From positions 34,044,882-34,108,881 of the forward strand of contig NC_081553.1 of assembly GCF_963082655.1 (NCBI RefSeq): 64,000 bases of DNA, in the 5' to 3' direction. This document shows positions 45,401-56,095 of the stretch, piece by piece (within the stretch, counting starts at the first letter, position 1; every line of letters starts with the position of its first letter). The notes beneath the pieces were generated by a model, which had not been told where the DNA came from, made no database searches, and saw nothing but the letters and a program-made list of their open reading frames with translations. This DNA is from Stomoxys calcitrans. Taxonomy: Eukaryota > Arthropoda > Insecta > Diptera > Muscidae. The position numbers and the translations under genes were made by a program.

Positions 45401-48400
45401 ATGGTCCGGTTCGGACCACAATTAAATTATATGTTGGAGACCTGTGTAAAATTTCCGCCAATTCGTATAAGAATTGCGCCCATTGGGGCTCACGAAGTAA
45501 AATAGAGAGAACGATTTATATGGGATCTGTATCGGGCTATAGACCGATTCAGACCATAATAAACACGTTTGTTGATGGTCATGAGAGGATCCCTCGTACA
45601 AAATTTCAGGGATATCGGATAATAATTGCGACCTCTAGGGGTCAAGAAGTCAAGATCCCAGATCGGTGTATATGGCAGCTATATCAGGTTATGGACCGAT
45701 TTAAACCATACTTGGCACAGTTGTTGGGTATCATAACAAAACACGTCGTGCGAAATTCCATTTCAATCGGATAGGAATTGCGCCCTCTAGAGGCTCAAGA
45801 AGTCAAGACCCAAGATCGGTTTATATGGCAGCTATATCAGGTTATGGACCGATTTCAACCATACTTGACACAGTTTTTGGATATAATAACAAAACACGTC
45901 GTGCAAAATTTCATTTCCATATCATGGACCGATATGGCCCATTTACAATACCAATCGAACTACACTAATAAGAAGTATTTGTGCAAAATTTCAAGCGGCC
46001 AGTTTTACTCCTTCGGAAGTTAGCGTGCTTTCGACAGACAGACGGACGGACGGACAGACGGACGGACATGGCTAGATCGACATAAAATGTCGCGACGATC
46101 AAGAATATATATACTTTATGGGGTCTCAGACGAATATTTCGAGTAGTTACAAACAGAATGACGAAATTAGTATACCCCCCCATCTTATGGTGGAGGGTAT
46201 AAAAAAGGATATCTGGTAACTGGCACAGATAACATGCTGAGGATATGGAAAGAAGATTTTACCCAACTGCTAGTGTCCGATGTTGGCGGCGAAGAGGATA
46301 CCGCAGAACCAATCAATGATGATGGTATAGAATGTTTACCTCCTAGTCAGAATGAGGTCCGAGTAGCAGTGATCCAACTAAAGAACAACAAGGCAGCAGG
46401 AGCCGACGGGTAACCCGCTGATCTATTTAAGACCAGAGGCGACGCGCTAATGCATCAGCTTATCTGCGCAATCTGGCTAATAGAAAGCATACCCGATGAT
46501 TGGAATCTCAGCATACTATGTCCCATACACAAGAAAGGAGACAAGACGGAATGTGCCAACTGCAGAGAAATAAGTCTCCTCCCCATCGCATACAAGATAC
46601 TCTCGAGCGTACTGTGTGAAATATTAAAACCTAAAGTCCATGAGATAATTGAGCCCTATCAATGCGGCTTTCGACCTGGTAAATCCACCCTAGACCAGAT
46701 ATTCACACTGCGCCAAATCCTGGAAAAGACCCGAGAAGGACAAATCAACACCTACCATCGCTTTGTTGACTACAAAGCTGCCCTCGATACTCCTTTACGT
46801 TCAAAGGTATTTCAAGCAAGCCATGTCTGAGTTTGGTATCCCTGCAAAATTAATCAGATTCTAAGTCGTATATTGGTATATTTATCAATGGGTCTATCTC
46901 TCTTCCTTCTTGGTGTTACAAACAAATGCACCCAGTTGTAATACCCTGTACCACAGTAGTGGTGTAGGGTATAAAAAACTAATCAAATACGCAAAAATTC
47001 CATAATCCCCATACTCTCTGAGCAGTAGTCAATTAAAAATATTTTACATTAACAATTTATGTTCCCATTTTCATTTCGCTTAATCCACACATATCTTTTG
47101 TTATGTTTTATTTATTTTGCCTTACAGGCAACCAGTTACGTTATTGAATTATGTACGTATTTACATTTTATCATCAATTTCCTAAGCAAAAATAAAACAA
47201 GTAAAAGCGTGCTAAGTTCGGCCGGGCCGAATCTTTTATACCCTCCACTATGGATCGCATATGTCGAGTTCTTTTCCCGGCATCTCTTCTTAGGCAAAAA
47301 AAGGATATAAGAAAAGATTTGCTCTGCTATTAGAGCGATATCAAGATATGGTCCGGTTTGGACCACAATTAAATTATATGTTGGAGACCTGTGTAAAATG
47401 TCAGCCAATTCGAATAAGAATTGCGCCCTTTGTGGGCTCAAGAAGTAAAATAGAGAGATCGATTTATATGGGAGCTATATCAGGCTATAAACCGATTCAG
47501 ACCATAATAAACACGTATGTTAATGGTCACGAGAGAATCCGTCGTACAAAATTTCAAGCAAATCGGATAATAATTGCGACCTCTAGCGGCTCAAGAAATC
47601 AAGATCGGTTTATATGGCAGCTATATCAGTTTATAAACCGATTTGAACCATATTTGGCACAGTTGTTGGATATCATAACAAAATACTACGTGCCAAAATT
47701 CATTCAAATTGGATAAGAATTGCGCCCTCTAGAGGCTCAAGAAGTCAAGACCCACGATCGGTTTATATGACAGCTATATAAGGTTATGGACCGATTTGAA
47801 CCATACTTGGCACAGTTGTTGGATATCGTAACAAAACACGTCGTGCAAAATTTCATTCCAATCGGATAAGAATTGCGCACTCTAGAGGCTCAAGAAGTCA
47901 AGACCCAAGATCGGTTTATATGGCAGCTATATCAGGTTATGGACCGATTTGAAACATACTTGGCACAGTTGTTGGATATCATAACAAAACACGTCGTGCA
48001 AAATTTCATCCCAATCGGATAAGAATTGCGCACTCTAGAGGCTCAAGAAGTCAAGACCCCACATCGGTGTATATGGCAGCTATATCAGGTTATTGACCGA
48101 TTTAAACCATACTTGGCACAGTTGTTGGATATAATAGTAAAACACGTCGTGCCAAATTTCATTCCAATCGGATAAGAATTGCGCACTCTAGAGGCTCAAG
48201 AAATCAAGACCCAAGATCGGTTTATATGGCAGCTATATCAGGTTATAGACCGATTTGAACCATACTTGGCACAGTTGTTGGATATCATAACAAAACACGT
48301 CGTGCAAAATTTCATCCCAATCGGATAAGAATTGCGCACTCTACAGGCTCAAGAAGTCAAGACCCAAGATCGGTTTATATGGCAGCTATATCAAAACATG

Positions 48401-51321
48401 GACCGATATGGCCCATTTACAATACCAACCGACATAAACTAATAAGAAGTATTCGTGCAAAATTTCAAGCGGCTAGCTTTACTCCTTCGGAAGTTAGCGT
48501 GCTTTCAACAGACAGACGGACGGACGGACGGACATGGCTAGATCGACATAAAATTTCACGACGATCAAGAATATATATACTTTATGGGTTCTCAGACGAA
48601 TATTTCGAGTAGTTACAATCAGAATGACGAAATTAGTATATCCCCCATCTTATGGTGGAGGGTATAAAAAGAATATATGAACATCACAATTAATCAAATG
48701 TGTTGAAAAGAAATAGACTGGCTAATGTAAAAACTGGTTATGGAAACACAATACAAAATTTTTCTATAAATAACCCTCTCAAGAACAAAATGCGTTTTCA
48801 TTTCTGTTTTTAAAAAATAATCATTGATTTTAATAACCACCACCATAGGATGGGGGTATACTAATCTAGTCATTCCGTTTGTAACACCTCCAAATATTGA
48901 TCTCGGATATATATTCTTGATCGTTTCCACATTCTGAACTAGCCATGTCCGTCCGTCCGTCCGTCTGTGGAAATCACGATAGCGGTCGAACGCGTAGAGC
49001 TAGCCGCTTGAAATTATGCACAGACACTTTATATTGATGTAGGTCTTTGGGGATTGCAAATGGTTCATATGGGTTCAGATTTGGATATAGCTCCCATATA
49101 AACCGATCTCCCGATTTGACTTCTTGAGCCCATGGAAGCCAAAATGTTTGTCGAATTTGGCTGAAATTTTGCACTTAGTGTTCCGTTATGACTTCCAGCA
49201 ACTGTGCCAAGTACGGTCCAAATCGATCAAGAACCTGATATAGCTCCCATATAAACCGATCTCCCGATTTGACTTCTTGAGCCCTTAAAAGCCGCAATTG
49301 TTATCCGATTTGGCTGAAATTTTGCACATAGTGTTCTGTTATGACTTCCAACAACTGTGCCAAGTACGGTCCAAATCGGTCTATAGCTCCCATACAAAAC
49401 CTATCTCCCGATTTCACTTCTTGAGCCCATGAAAGCCACAATTTCCATCCGATTTGGCTGAAATTTTGCACATAGTGTTCTGTTATGACTTCCAACGTCT
49501 GTGCAAAGTACGGTTCAAATCGGTCATGAACATAATATAGCTCCTATATAAACCGATCACCCGATTTGACTTCTTGAGCCCTTACCAGCCGCGATTTTTA
49601 ACCGATTCGTCTGAAAGTTTGCCTATATTATTCTGTTATGACTCTCAACAACTGCGTTAAGTACGGTTCAATTCGGTCTATAACTAGATATAGCTCCCAT
49701 ATTATAGAAGAATCCATGGTGGTGGGTTCCCAAAATTCGGGCCGGCCGAACTTAGCACGCTTTTATTTGTTTTATTTAGAAACTGGATTTTATTATACCC
49801 TCCACCATAGGATGGGGGTATACTAATTTCGTCATTCTGTTTGTAACACCTCAAAGTAAGCGTCTGAGACCCCATAAAGTATATATAGTCCTGATCGTCA
49901 TGTCATTTTAGGTCGATCTAGCCATATCCGACCGCCCGCCCTTCCGTTTGTCTGTCGAAAGCACGCTAACTTTCGAAGGAGTAAAGCTAGCCGCTTGAAA
50001 TTTGCACTTTTTATAAGTGTAGCTCGGTTGGGATTGTAAATTGGCTATATCTGTCTATGTTTTCATATAGCTGCCATATAAACCGATCTTGGGCCTTGAT
50101 TTCTTGAGCCTCTAGAGGGTGCAATTCTCGTCCGATTTGACTGAAATTTTGCACGTGGTGTTTTGGTATCACTTCCAACAACTGTGCTAAGTATGCTTGA
50201 AGTCGGTTAATAACCTGGTATAGCTGCCATATAAACCGATCTGGGGTCTTGACTTCTAGAGCCTCTAGAGTGCGCAATTCTTATCCGATTGGAATGAAAT
50301 TTCGCACGACGTGTTTTGTCATGATATCCAACAACTGTGCCAAGAATGGTTCAAATCGGTCTATAACCTGATATAGCTGTCTTATAAACCGATCTTGGGT
50401 CTTGACTTCTTGGGCCTCTAGAGGGCGCAATTCTTATCCGATTTGAATGAATTTTGGCACGACGTGTTTTGTTATGATATCCAACAACTGTGCCAAGTAT
50501 GGTTCAAATCGATTTATAACGTGATATAGCTGTCATATATACCGATCTGGGATCTTGACTTCTTGAGCCTATAGAGGTCGCAATTATTATCCGATTTGCC
50601 TGAAATTTTGTACGACGGATTCTCTCATGACCATCAACATACGTGTTTATTATGGTATGAATCGGTCTAAGCCCGATACAGCTCCGTATAAATCGATCTC
50701 TCTATTTTACTTCTTGAGCCCCCAAAGGGCGCAATTCTTATTCGAATTGGATGACATTTTACACAGGTATCCAACATATAATTTAATTGTGGTCCAAACC
50801 GGACCATATCTTGATATCGCTCTAATAGCAGAGCAAATCTTTTCTTATATCCTGTTTTGCCTAAGAAGAGATACCGCGCAAAGAACTCGACAAATGCGAT
50901 CCATGGTGGAGGGTATATAAGATTTGGCCCGGCCGAACTTAGCACGCTTTTACTTGTTTTTTATTATCAATGGACACCTTTCGATTTATTCCCAATCCTC
51001 CCTAAAGGTATACTTTTACTTTTTCTCTAAGATTACTTACCTGTTCATTGTCTGCAGAACATTTTGATTTGCGCAAATATAGAGTCTCATTTGGCGGTAG
51101 TGATTGATCAAAGTATTGATAACTCAAATCGATAACATAGCGACACTTTAAATAAGGAATACATAATCCAACCTCCCCCTTGGGTGTAATACAATAATTT
51201 TCTAAAAACATATTTTTTTTTTACCCAATTGTCATTAATTAATTTGTTTACGTTATAAAAACTTACGCGCTTTAATCGCGGACATTAGTCCAAAGAAGAT
51301 AAAAAATTGAAGAGCGTTCAT
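41192..51321 (-). CDS. CLIP-domain serine protease, complete seven-exon gene
   Basis: Minus-strand exons 51267-51321, 51041-51201, 42711-42864, 42253-42457, 41731-41921, 41569-41667 and 41192-41508 sum to 1182 bases, or 393 residues plus stop. All six introns have GT/AG ends and consistent phases. The order is signal peptide (MNALQFFIFFGLMSAIKA), CLIP domain (CITPKGEVGLC, LKC, SKC, LCC: six cysteines), a linker, the activation site DR|VAGG, and a trypsin-fold domain with TAAHC, NDIALI and GDSGGP. Asp six residues before the catalytic Ser (DNCRGDS) predicts cleavage after Arg/Lys. Such secreted zymogens act in Toll activation, melanization or clotting (easter, SPE and MP1 group). The exact orthologue is not resolved. 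Intron 2 is 8.2 kb of nested repeats. Confidence 0.92.
42055..42246 (-). mobile_element. tRNA-derived SINE in protease intron 4
   Basis: On the minus strand the element starts GGGAGCCCCGGTAGCCAAGA. It carries an RNA polymerase III A box (TAGCCAAGATGG, 42220-42231) and a perfect B box (GGTTCGATTCC, 42176-42186) about 34 bases apart, as in tRNA. A non-tRNA body follows with TGTGGTATCACAATGGACTT, then GTCTAAGAGAGTC. It begins only about six bases after the exon 4 donor GTAAGT. The 66 codon frame over it is not a gene. A second, partial copy is at 44245-44365. Confidence 0.82.
42520..42703. mobile_element. MITE, copy 6, internally deleted, in protease intron 3
   Basis: Both inverted ends are present (TTGGGTTGCCCAAAAAGTAT at 42521; GGGCAACC at 42693) but the middle is about 55 bp shorter than in the other copies. 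It ends directly beside the donor GTGAAA (42705-42710) of exon 3, so this intron is essentially donor, MITE and acceptor side. Confidence 0.85.
42711..42864 (-). CDS. CLIP protease exon 3: end of CLIP domain and linker
   Basis: The acceptor TCTTTTCAG borders 42864 and the donor is GTGAAA. It starts in frame with LRLCCIVPSQE, supplying the last two cysteines of the CLIP domain, and goes on with an acidic, Asn/Ser-rich linker ending SQLNFS. The one-base remainder G joins exon 4 to give G-F-E-I-L. Confidence 0.85.
42870..44475 (+). mobile_element. DINE-like element(s) in protease intron 2
   Basis: A fragment at 42962-43215 precedes a fuller copy with head TTTTTATACCCACCACCGTA (43218), module GACATGTCCCTCCGTCTGTC, a few array units and the tail GTATCCAAAGTTCGGCCCGG (43980) and TTTTTACTTGTTGG. 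From 44036 to 44470 further diverged unit-like sequence follows. Confidence 0.68.
44245..44365 (-). mobile_element. Partial, diverged tRNA-type SINE
   Basis: The minus strand contains TGTGATATGACAATGGACGA, then ACGTCTAAGTGAGTC, matching the body of the SINE at 42055-42246. The head (GGATGGCTCAACGGTAGG) is degenerate and no B box is left. Confidence 0.45.
44520..45253 (+). pseudogene. LINE fragment: end of endonuclease domain and linker to RT
   Basis: The plus strand reads IDFAAAKSMVVYRTKFQNIH, then KATWLSPDQNTRN and IDHAVIDGRHSSSVLDV (end of the AP-endonuclease domain), then LDIEKLQTKQMAAAYSTRL and RKPPPRNPWYDQECRDAIEA. The sequence breaks at 45253 and the RT part resumes at 46207, so one LINE copy was split by the DINE-like insertion between. 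Confidence 0.75.
45254..46206 (-). mobile_element. DINE-like element inserted in a LINE
   Basis: It starts with GTAAAAGCGTGCTAAGTTCG and the GGCCGGGCC hairpin, has four to five ~150 bp units, the module GACAGACAGACGGACGGACG at 46034 (expanded by extra GACG repeats) and ends ATGGTGGAGGGTATAAAAA. Confidence 0.82.
46207..46865 (+). pseudogene. LINE reverse transcriptase fragment (continuation)
   Basis: It reads PINDDGIECLPPSQNEV, then QLKNNKAAGADG (stop), then SIPDDWNLSILCPIHKKGDK, ISLLPIAYKILSSVLCE and YQCGFRPGKSTLDQIFTLRQ: RT domains 0 to 3 of a non-LTR element. It is truncated after MSELGIPAKLIRF. Related broken copies lie at 54150-54290, 56096-57720 and 58750-59070. Confidence 0.8.
46866..47199. 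other. Intron stretch with small repeat remnant
   Basis: It contains TACCCTGTACCACAGTAGTG and GGGTATAAAAA (46932-46977), the end of another interspersed element, and AT-rich DNA. A frame of 83 codons at 47059 has no domain. Confidence 0.35.
47200..48669 (-). mobile_element. DINE-like element, complete, recent-looking
   Basis: The hairpin end is AAAGCGTGCTAAGTTCGGCC and about eight array units follow. Units at 47710-48350 are nearly identical (GATCGGTTTATATGGCAGCT and GGCACAGTTGTTGGATATC). The module is GACAGACGGACGGACGGACG at 48510 and the head end is ATGGTGGAGGGTATAAAAAG. Confidence 0.8.
48828..49772 (+). mobile_element. DINE-like element
   Basis: The head is ACCACCACCATAGGATGGGG, the module GTCCGTCCGTCCGTCCGTCT is at 48948, four units follow with CTCCCGATTTGACTTCTTGA, and the tail is GTGGTGGGTTCCCAAAATTC, GGGCCGGCCGAAC and CTTTTATTTGTTT. 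Confidence 0.8.
49793..50960 (+). mobile_element. DINE-like element
   Basis: The head is TATACCCTCCACCATAGGAT and the module region (ACCGCCCGCCCTTCCGTTTG) is diverged. It has about five units, and the tail is GGTGGAGGGTATATAAGATT, then GGCCCGGCCGAAC and GCTTTTACTTGTTTT. It ends about 80 bp before exon 2 of the CLIP protease. Confidence 0.8.
51041..51201 (-). CDS. CLIP protease exon 2: CLIP domain
   Basis: The acceptor GTTTTTAG ends at 51202 and the donor is GTAAGT at 51035-51040. The peptide is QNYCITPKGEVGLCIPYLKC, then RYVIDLSYQYFDQSLPPNET and LYLRKSKCSADNEQ. The C-x(7-8)-C-x(5)-C start and the later KC fit a CLIP disulfide knot, completed by L-C-C in the next exon. Without the link across the 8.2 kb intron this exon would look like an orphan. 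Confidence 0.88.
51267..51321 (-). CDS. CLIP protease exon 1: start and signal peptide
   Basis: ATG at 51319-51321 opens MNALQFFIFFGLMSAIKA, a classic short signal peptide ending A-x-A-like (I-K-A), followed by the donor GTAAGT. The upstream context ACACAATG is a good fly start context. Predicted cleavage before Gln/Asn-Tyr places the CLIP domain at the mature N-terminus. Confidence 0.85.
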
Positions 51322-51346
51322 TGTGTTCTACTCTTATGAGACGACT

Positions 51347-51380
51347 AACTGAAATATTTGTTGCGATCGGGGTTTTAAAA
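51347..51380 (-). promoter_or_regulatory. Core promoter of the CLIP protease (Inr plus TATA-like box)
   Basis: On the minus strand TCAGTT (51347-51352) matches the fly initiator TCAKTY exactly, giving a start at 51350 and a 5' leader of 29 bases. A TATA-like TTTTAAAA (51373-51380) sits at about -23 to -30, the expected place. Inferred from motifs only. Confidence 0.55.
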
Positions 51381-51477
51381 AAAGAATCTATAGAATTAAC
51401 GCTCTTGGCATATTTGCGGTTTGAGTGTGGATATATTTGCATAGTGTTTCCAGATAGTTTGATTATTATTCCATATT

Positions 51478-51487
51478 GGGGATTCCA
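51478..51487 (+). promoter_or_regulatory. Possible NF-kappaB (Dorsal/Dif/Relish) site
   Basis: GGGGATTCCA, nine of ten positions of the insect kappaB pattern GGGRNYYYYY, about 130 bases upstream of the predicted start. One motif can occur by chance. Confidence 0.3.
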
Positions 51488-51564
51488 GTTTGATTGGTGG
51501 TTGTATGAAGGTACAACTTAGTAAGTCTGCTTTTGATTTTGCTTTTTCATATACATAGACTTTG

Positions 51565-54002
51565 TTAATACCCTCCACAACAGAATGAGGGATGTACTAA
51601 TTTCGTAACACATCGAAATATTGTTCTAAGACCCAACAATGTATATATATTCTGGATCGTCTTGACACTCTAAGTCGATTTAGCCCCGTCTGTCGAAAGC
51701 AAGCTAACTTTGCACGAATACTTCCTATTAGTGTGAGTAGGTTAGGATTGTAAATGGGCTATATCGGTCCATGTGTTTATATAGCTGTCGATCATTGATC
51801 TTGAGCCTCTAGAGGGATCAATTCTCATCCAATTTGGCTTAAATTTTGCATCAGGTATTATTTTGACTGCCAACAACTGTGACAAGTATGCTTTAAATCG
51901 GTTCATAACCTTATATAGCTCCCATATAAACCGATTTCGGATCTTGACATCTTGAGCCTCTAGAGGGATCAATTCTCATCCGATTTGGCCGAAAATTTTG
52001 CACCAAGTATTTTTTTACTTCCAAAAACTTTGTGTTTTAAATCGGATCATGATATATCTCGGATCTTGACATCTTGAGCCGCTAGAGGGAGCACTTATTA
52101 CCCGATTTGGCCGAAATTTTGCATGAGGTGCTTTGTTTTAACTTCTAACAACTGCAACAAGTACGTTTAAAATCGGTTCATAACCTGATATAGCTCCCAT
52201 ATAAACCGCTTTCGGATCTTGACATTTTGAGCCGCTAGAGGGCGTCTTATTACCCGATTTGGCTGAAATTTTGCATGACGTGTTTTGATTTAACTTCCAG
52301 CAACGGTGTTAACTATGGTCCAAAACTGTTCATTACCTAAGATAGCTCCCATATAAACCGATCTCGGATTTTGACATATTGAGCCGCTAGAGGGCGCATT
52401 TATTATCCGATTTGGCTGAAATTTTGCATGAGGTGGTTTGGTTTGTCTTCTAACTATTGTGCGAAGTATGGTTTAAATCGGTTCATAACCAGATATAGCT
52501 CCCATATAAATCGATCTTCCTATTATATTGTACTTCTTGAGCCCCTAGAGGCGCCCTCTATTCTTATACGATTTTGAACAAAGACTTTTTCTATAATCTC
52601 AAATATTCGTTGTTGATATGGTCCGAATCGATTCATAATCCCATATTAAAATGATCTCCCGATTTTATATATAAACCGATCTCGAATGTTGGCTTCTTGA
52701 GCCTCTAGAGGGAGAACTTCTTATCTGATTAGGTTGAAGTTTTGCAGGAAGTTTTTTGTTTTCACAACTGTGCAAATTTGGTCTAAATCACTTAATGATA
52801 TAGCTCCCATGTTAACCGATTTCGGATTTTGACTTATCTGCTAGAAGACGGAATTATCCGATTTGGCAGAAAATTTGCAGTGAAAATTTGCAAGTGTTTT
52901 GATTTAACTTCCAAGAACTGTGCCAAGTATGGCCCAAGTCTGTTCATTACCTAATATAGCGCCCGCTAGAGGGCGCAATTTTTACCCGATTTGGCTGAAA
53001 TTTTGCATGAGGTGGTTTATTTTGACTTACAACAATTAAGCCAAGTATAAATTAAATCGATCTCCCGATTATACTTCTTGAGCCTTTTGCACAAAGACTT
53101 CTTTTATGATCCTAAATATTCGTGGTCCGAATTGGTCCATAACCCCATATAGCTCCTATATGATCTCCCGATTTTATTTATAAACCGATCTCGGATCTTG
53201 ACTTCTTGAGCCTCTAGAGCCTCTAGGGGGAGAATTTCTTATCCTATTTGGTTGATTATTTTTTTTTTTTTTGTTTTAACAACTGTACAAATTTGATCTA
53301 AATCACTTCACAACCTGATATAGCTCCCATGTTAACCGATTTCGGATTTTGACTTCTCTGCTAGAAGACGGAATTATCCGATTTGGCAGAAAATTTGCAG
53401 TGAAAATTTGCAAGTGTTTTGATTTAACTTCCAACAACTGTGCCGAGTATAGCCCAAGTCTGTTCATTACCTTATACAGCTCTCGGGTCTTAACAGCTGG
53501 AGCCGCTAGAGGGCGCACTTATTACCCGATTTGGCTGAAATTTTGCATTAGGTGGTTTGTTTTGACTTACAACAATTAAGCCAAGCATAGTTTAAGTCGA
53601 TCTCCCGATTATACTTCTTGAGCCTCTAGAGGTCCCAATTCTTAGCCAATTTGGCTGAAATTTTGCACAAAGACTTTTTCTATGATCCTTAATATTCGTG
53701 GTAAATATGGTCCGAATTGGTCCATAACCTGATATAGCTTCTATATAAACAGATCTCCCGATTTTATATATAAATCTTCTTGAGCCTCTAAAGGGAGCTC
53801 TTCTTATCCGGTTTGGTTGAAATTTTGCACAAAGACTTCCACTTTGGTCTCCAGTTCATAACTTGGATTAGCTCCAAAAGCATAGCAATTCTTATCCATT
53901 ATCCTTTGTTTACCTTTAAAGTGATATCGGGCAAAGAACTTCACCAATAATATCCATGGTGGATGGTATATTAGATTCGGCCCGGCCGCTTTTACTTGTT
54001 TT
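51565..54002 (+). mobile_element. DINE-like element, old and diverged
   Basis: The head is TACCCTCCACAACAGAATGA and the module is damaged. About fourteen irregular units follow (GATATAGCTCCCATATAAAC, GAGCCGCTAGAGGGCGC). The tail is GGTGGATGGTATATTAGATT, GGCCCGGCCGCTTTTACTTG. A block near 52660-52960 recurs at 53180-53480 (GCTAGAAGACGGAATTATCC), a larger internal duplication of about 520 bp. Confidence 0.72.
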
Positions 54003-54290
54003 TTATAAGGTTAGGTTGAAAAGAGGTTGCAGTCAATAATCCGCCCCATACCAGTATGGACATAAACCTAAGCCAGTAATCGGCTTGTTGTGCGCTCTAA
54101 AATAAAAAAAAAATTTAAAAAAATTCTCAAAAAAAAAATCTTATTCAAAACAATTCTTGTAAGAGTTTGTTGAGTCGTATTGACTTTGCGGGGATACCCA
54201 ACTCGGACATGGCTTCTTGCGCGGACGAGCTGATGATGCACCTGAATTTCATAAAGAAGGTGTAGTATACGCTGGCGGATGTTTTCCACA
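54003..54290 (-). pseudogene. LINE 3' edge and RT scrap
   Basis: AGGTTAGGTTGAAAAGAGG and GTAATCGGCTTGTTGTGCG (54005-54098) match the LINE edge at 33957. Next, on the minus strand, AQEAMSELGIPAKSIRLNKL (54150-54235) matches RT sequence found on the plus strand at 46825. Two unrelated LINE scraps therefore abut. Confidence 0.55.
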
Positions 54291-54887
54291 AGTACCAGGC
54301 AAATATTACCGCCTTACAGGAAGTGCGATGGACCGGAAATGGCGACACGAGCCATGAATCCGGCTGTGGATTTGTGGTTAGTCACAGGTTTACCCCGGTG
54401 AATGAGAGGTAAGCCACAATCCGCATTAAAGCCAAATTTTTTAACATCAGCCTTTTTTGCGCCCATCCCTCAACGGAAGACAAGGACGAGTAAGGATATT
54501 TTCTAAGAGCACTTAGAGAGGGAATACGACCGCTACCCTGCCCCAGATATTAAAATCGTTCATAAACATTTTAGTGCGAAGATATGTTTGGTCCAACAAT
54601 CGGAAAATGTTGTCTAGCAGCAAATTGATCAAATTGTGGTAGATGGAATTCATTCATCCGATTCGAGGAGGGATCATAGATTCGGACCAATACCTTGTTG
54701 CAGAAAATGTTCGCACCCGTTTGACACTGCACAAAAGTTAGGCATTGAAAAGTTGCAAACTTTTGCAAGATGGCAATGGATGATATAACGGCACAATGAA
54801 ATCCGTTCTAGGGTACCAGAAGCCTCCCCCAAAAGACCCATGGTACGACCAAGAGTGTCAAAATGCAACTGAAGCCAAACTGCTGAA
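54282..54887 (+). pseudogene. LINE endonuclease fragment
   Basis: The plus strand reads YQANITALQEVRWTGNGDTS (AP-endonuclease motif with conserved Q-E-x-R-W), then GFVVSHRF, later VVDGIHSSD and KLGIEKLQTFARWQ. Stops and deletions occur throughout. It is the upstream part of the copy that resumes at 56096. Confidence 0.65.
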
Positions 54888-56095
54888 GTAAAATCGGTAG
54901 ATCTGTTTATATTGGAGCAATATCAGGTTACCGGTTCAGACCATATTTGGCAACTATGCTTAAGGTCACTGTGCGAAATTTCAGCCAAATCGAATACGAG
55001 TTACGGGTCAAGAAGTATATATTCGGGAGATCGATTTATATGGGAGCCATATACGATTTTAGACCGCTTCGGTACATACCTTGCACACATGTTAAGGTCA
55101 CTGTTCGAAATTTCAGCCAAATCGGATAAGAATTACGCTCTCTAAAGGCTAAAGAAGTAAGGAGATCGGTTTACATGGGACCAATATCGGGTTATATACC
55201 GATTTAGACCATATTTGGTCATAGAAAAAGTCACTGTGCTAAATATCAGCCAAATCGGATAAGAGTTACGCCTTTTAGAGTGTCAAGAGGTAAAATCGAG
55301 AGATCCGGTTATATGGGAGCTATATCTGGTACTATACCGATTCTAACCATATTTGGCACGTATATTCAAGGTCATATTAAAAGTCATTGCGCAAAATTTC
55401 TCCCAAATCGGAAAAGAATTACACACTCAAGAAGTAAAATCGGCAGATCGGTTTATATGGGAGCTATATTAGATTAAGGACCAATTCGGACTACATTTAG
55501 CACGTATATTAGAGGTTATAGAAACAGTGGGCAAAATTTCAGACAAATCGGATAAGAATTACACCTGCTCTAGAAATAAATTCGGGAGATCGGTTTATGC
55601 CGGAGCTATATTGGGCTATATCAGGCTCATATGTTTAGGGTCAAAGAAAAAGTCACTGTGCAAAATTTCAATCAAATTGGACAGTAAATGCGCTTTCTAG
55701 AGGCTTAAAAAGTGAAATCGGGAGATCGGTTTATATGGCAGCTAAATCAGGCTATTGACTGATTTGAATCATACTTAGCACAGATGTTGGAAGTCATAAT
55801 GAAATGATACATGCAGAATTTCAGCTAAATCGGATAAGAATTGCGCCCCCTAGAAGCTCAAGAAATCAAATCGGGAGATCGGTTTATATGGCAGCTGGAT
55901 CAAAACATGGACCGATTTCGGCCATTTACAATCTCAACTGACCTCCACAAATAGGAAGTATTTGTGCAAAATGTTAATCACCTAGCTTTATTCCTTCGTG
56001 CTTCTCGCAGACGGAGGGACATATTTCGAGGTGTTACAAACGGAATCACGAATTTAATATATCCATATCCTGTGGTGGAGGGTATAAAAAGAGAA
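54888..56095 (-). mobile_element. DINE-like element inserted in a LINE
   Basis: Diverged units (GATCGGTTTATATGGGAGCT; AAAATTTCAGCCAAATCGGA) lead to TTCTCGCAGACGGAGGGACA and end TGTGGTGGAGGGTATAAAAA. The hairpin end is lost. Confidence 0.65.

Noticed and set aside
47059..47310. Hydrophobic 83 codon frame in protease intron 2
   Set aside because: It runs into the hairpin end of a DINE-like element (peptide KSVLSSAGPNL, also seen at 16114, 45255 and 50880), so the frame is not conserved coding sequence.
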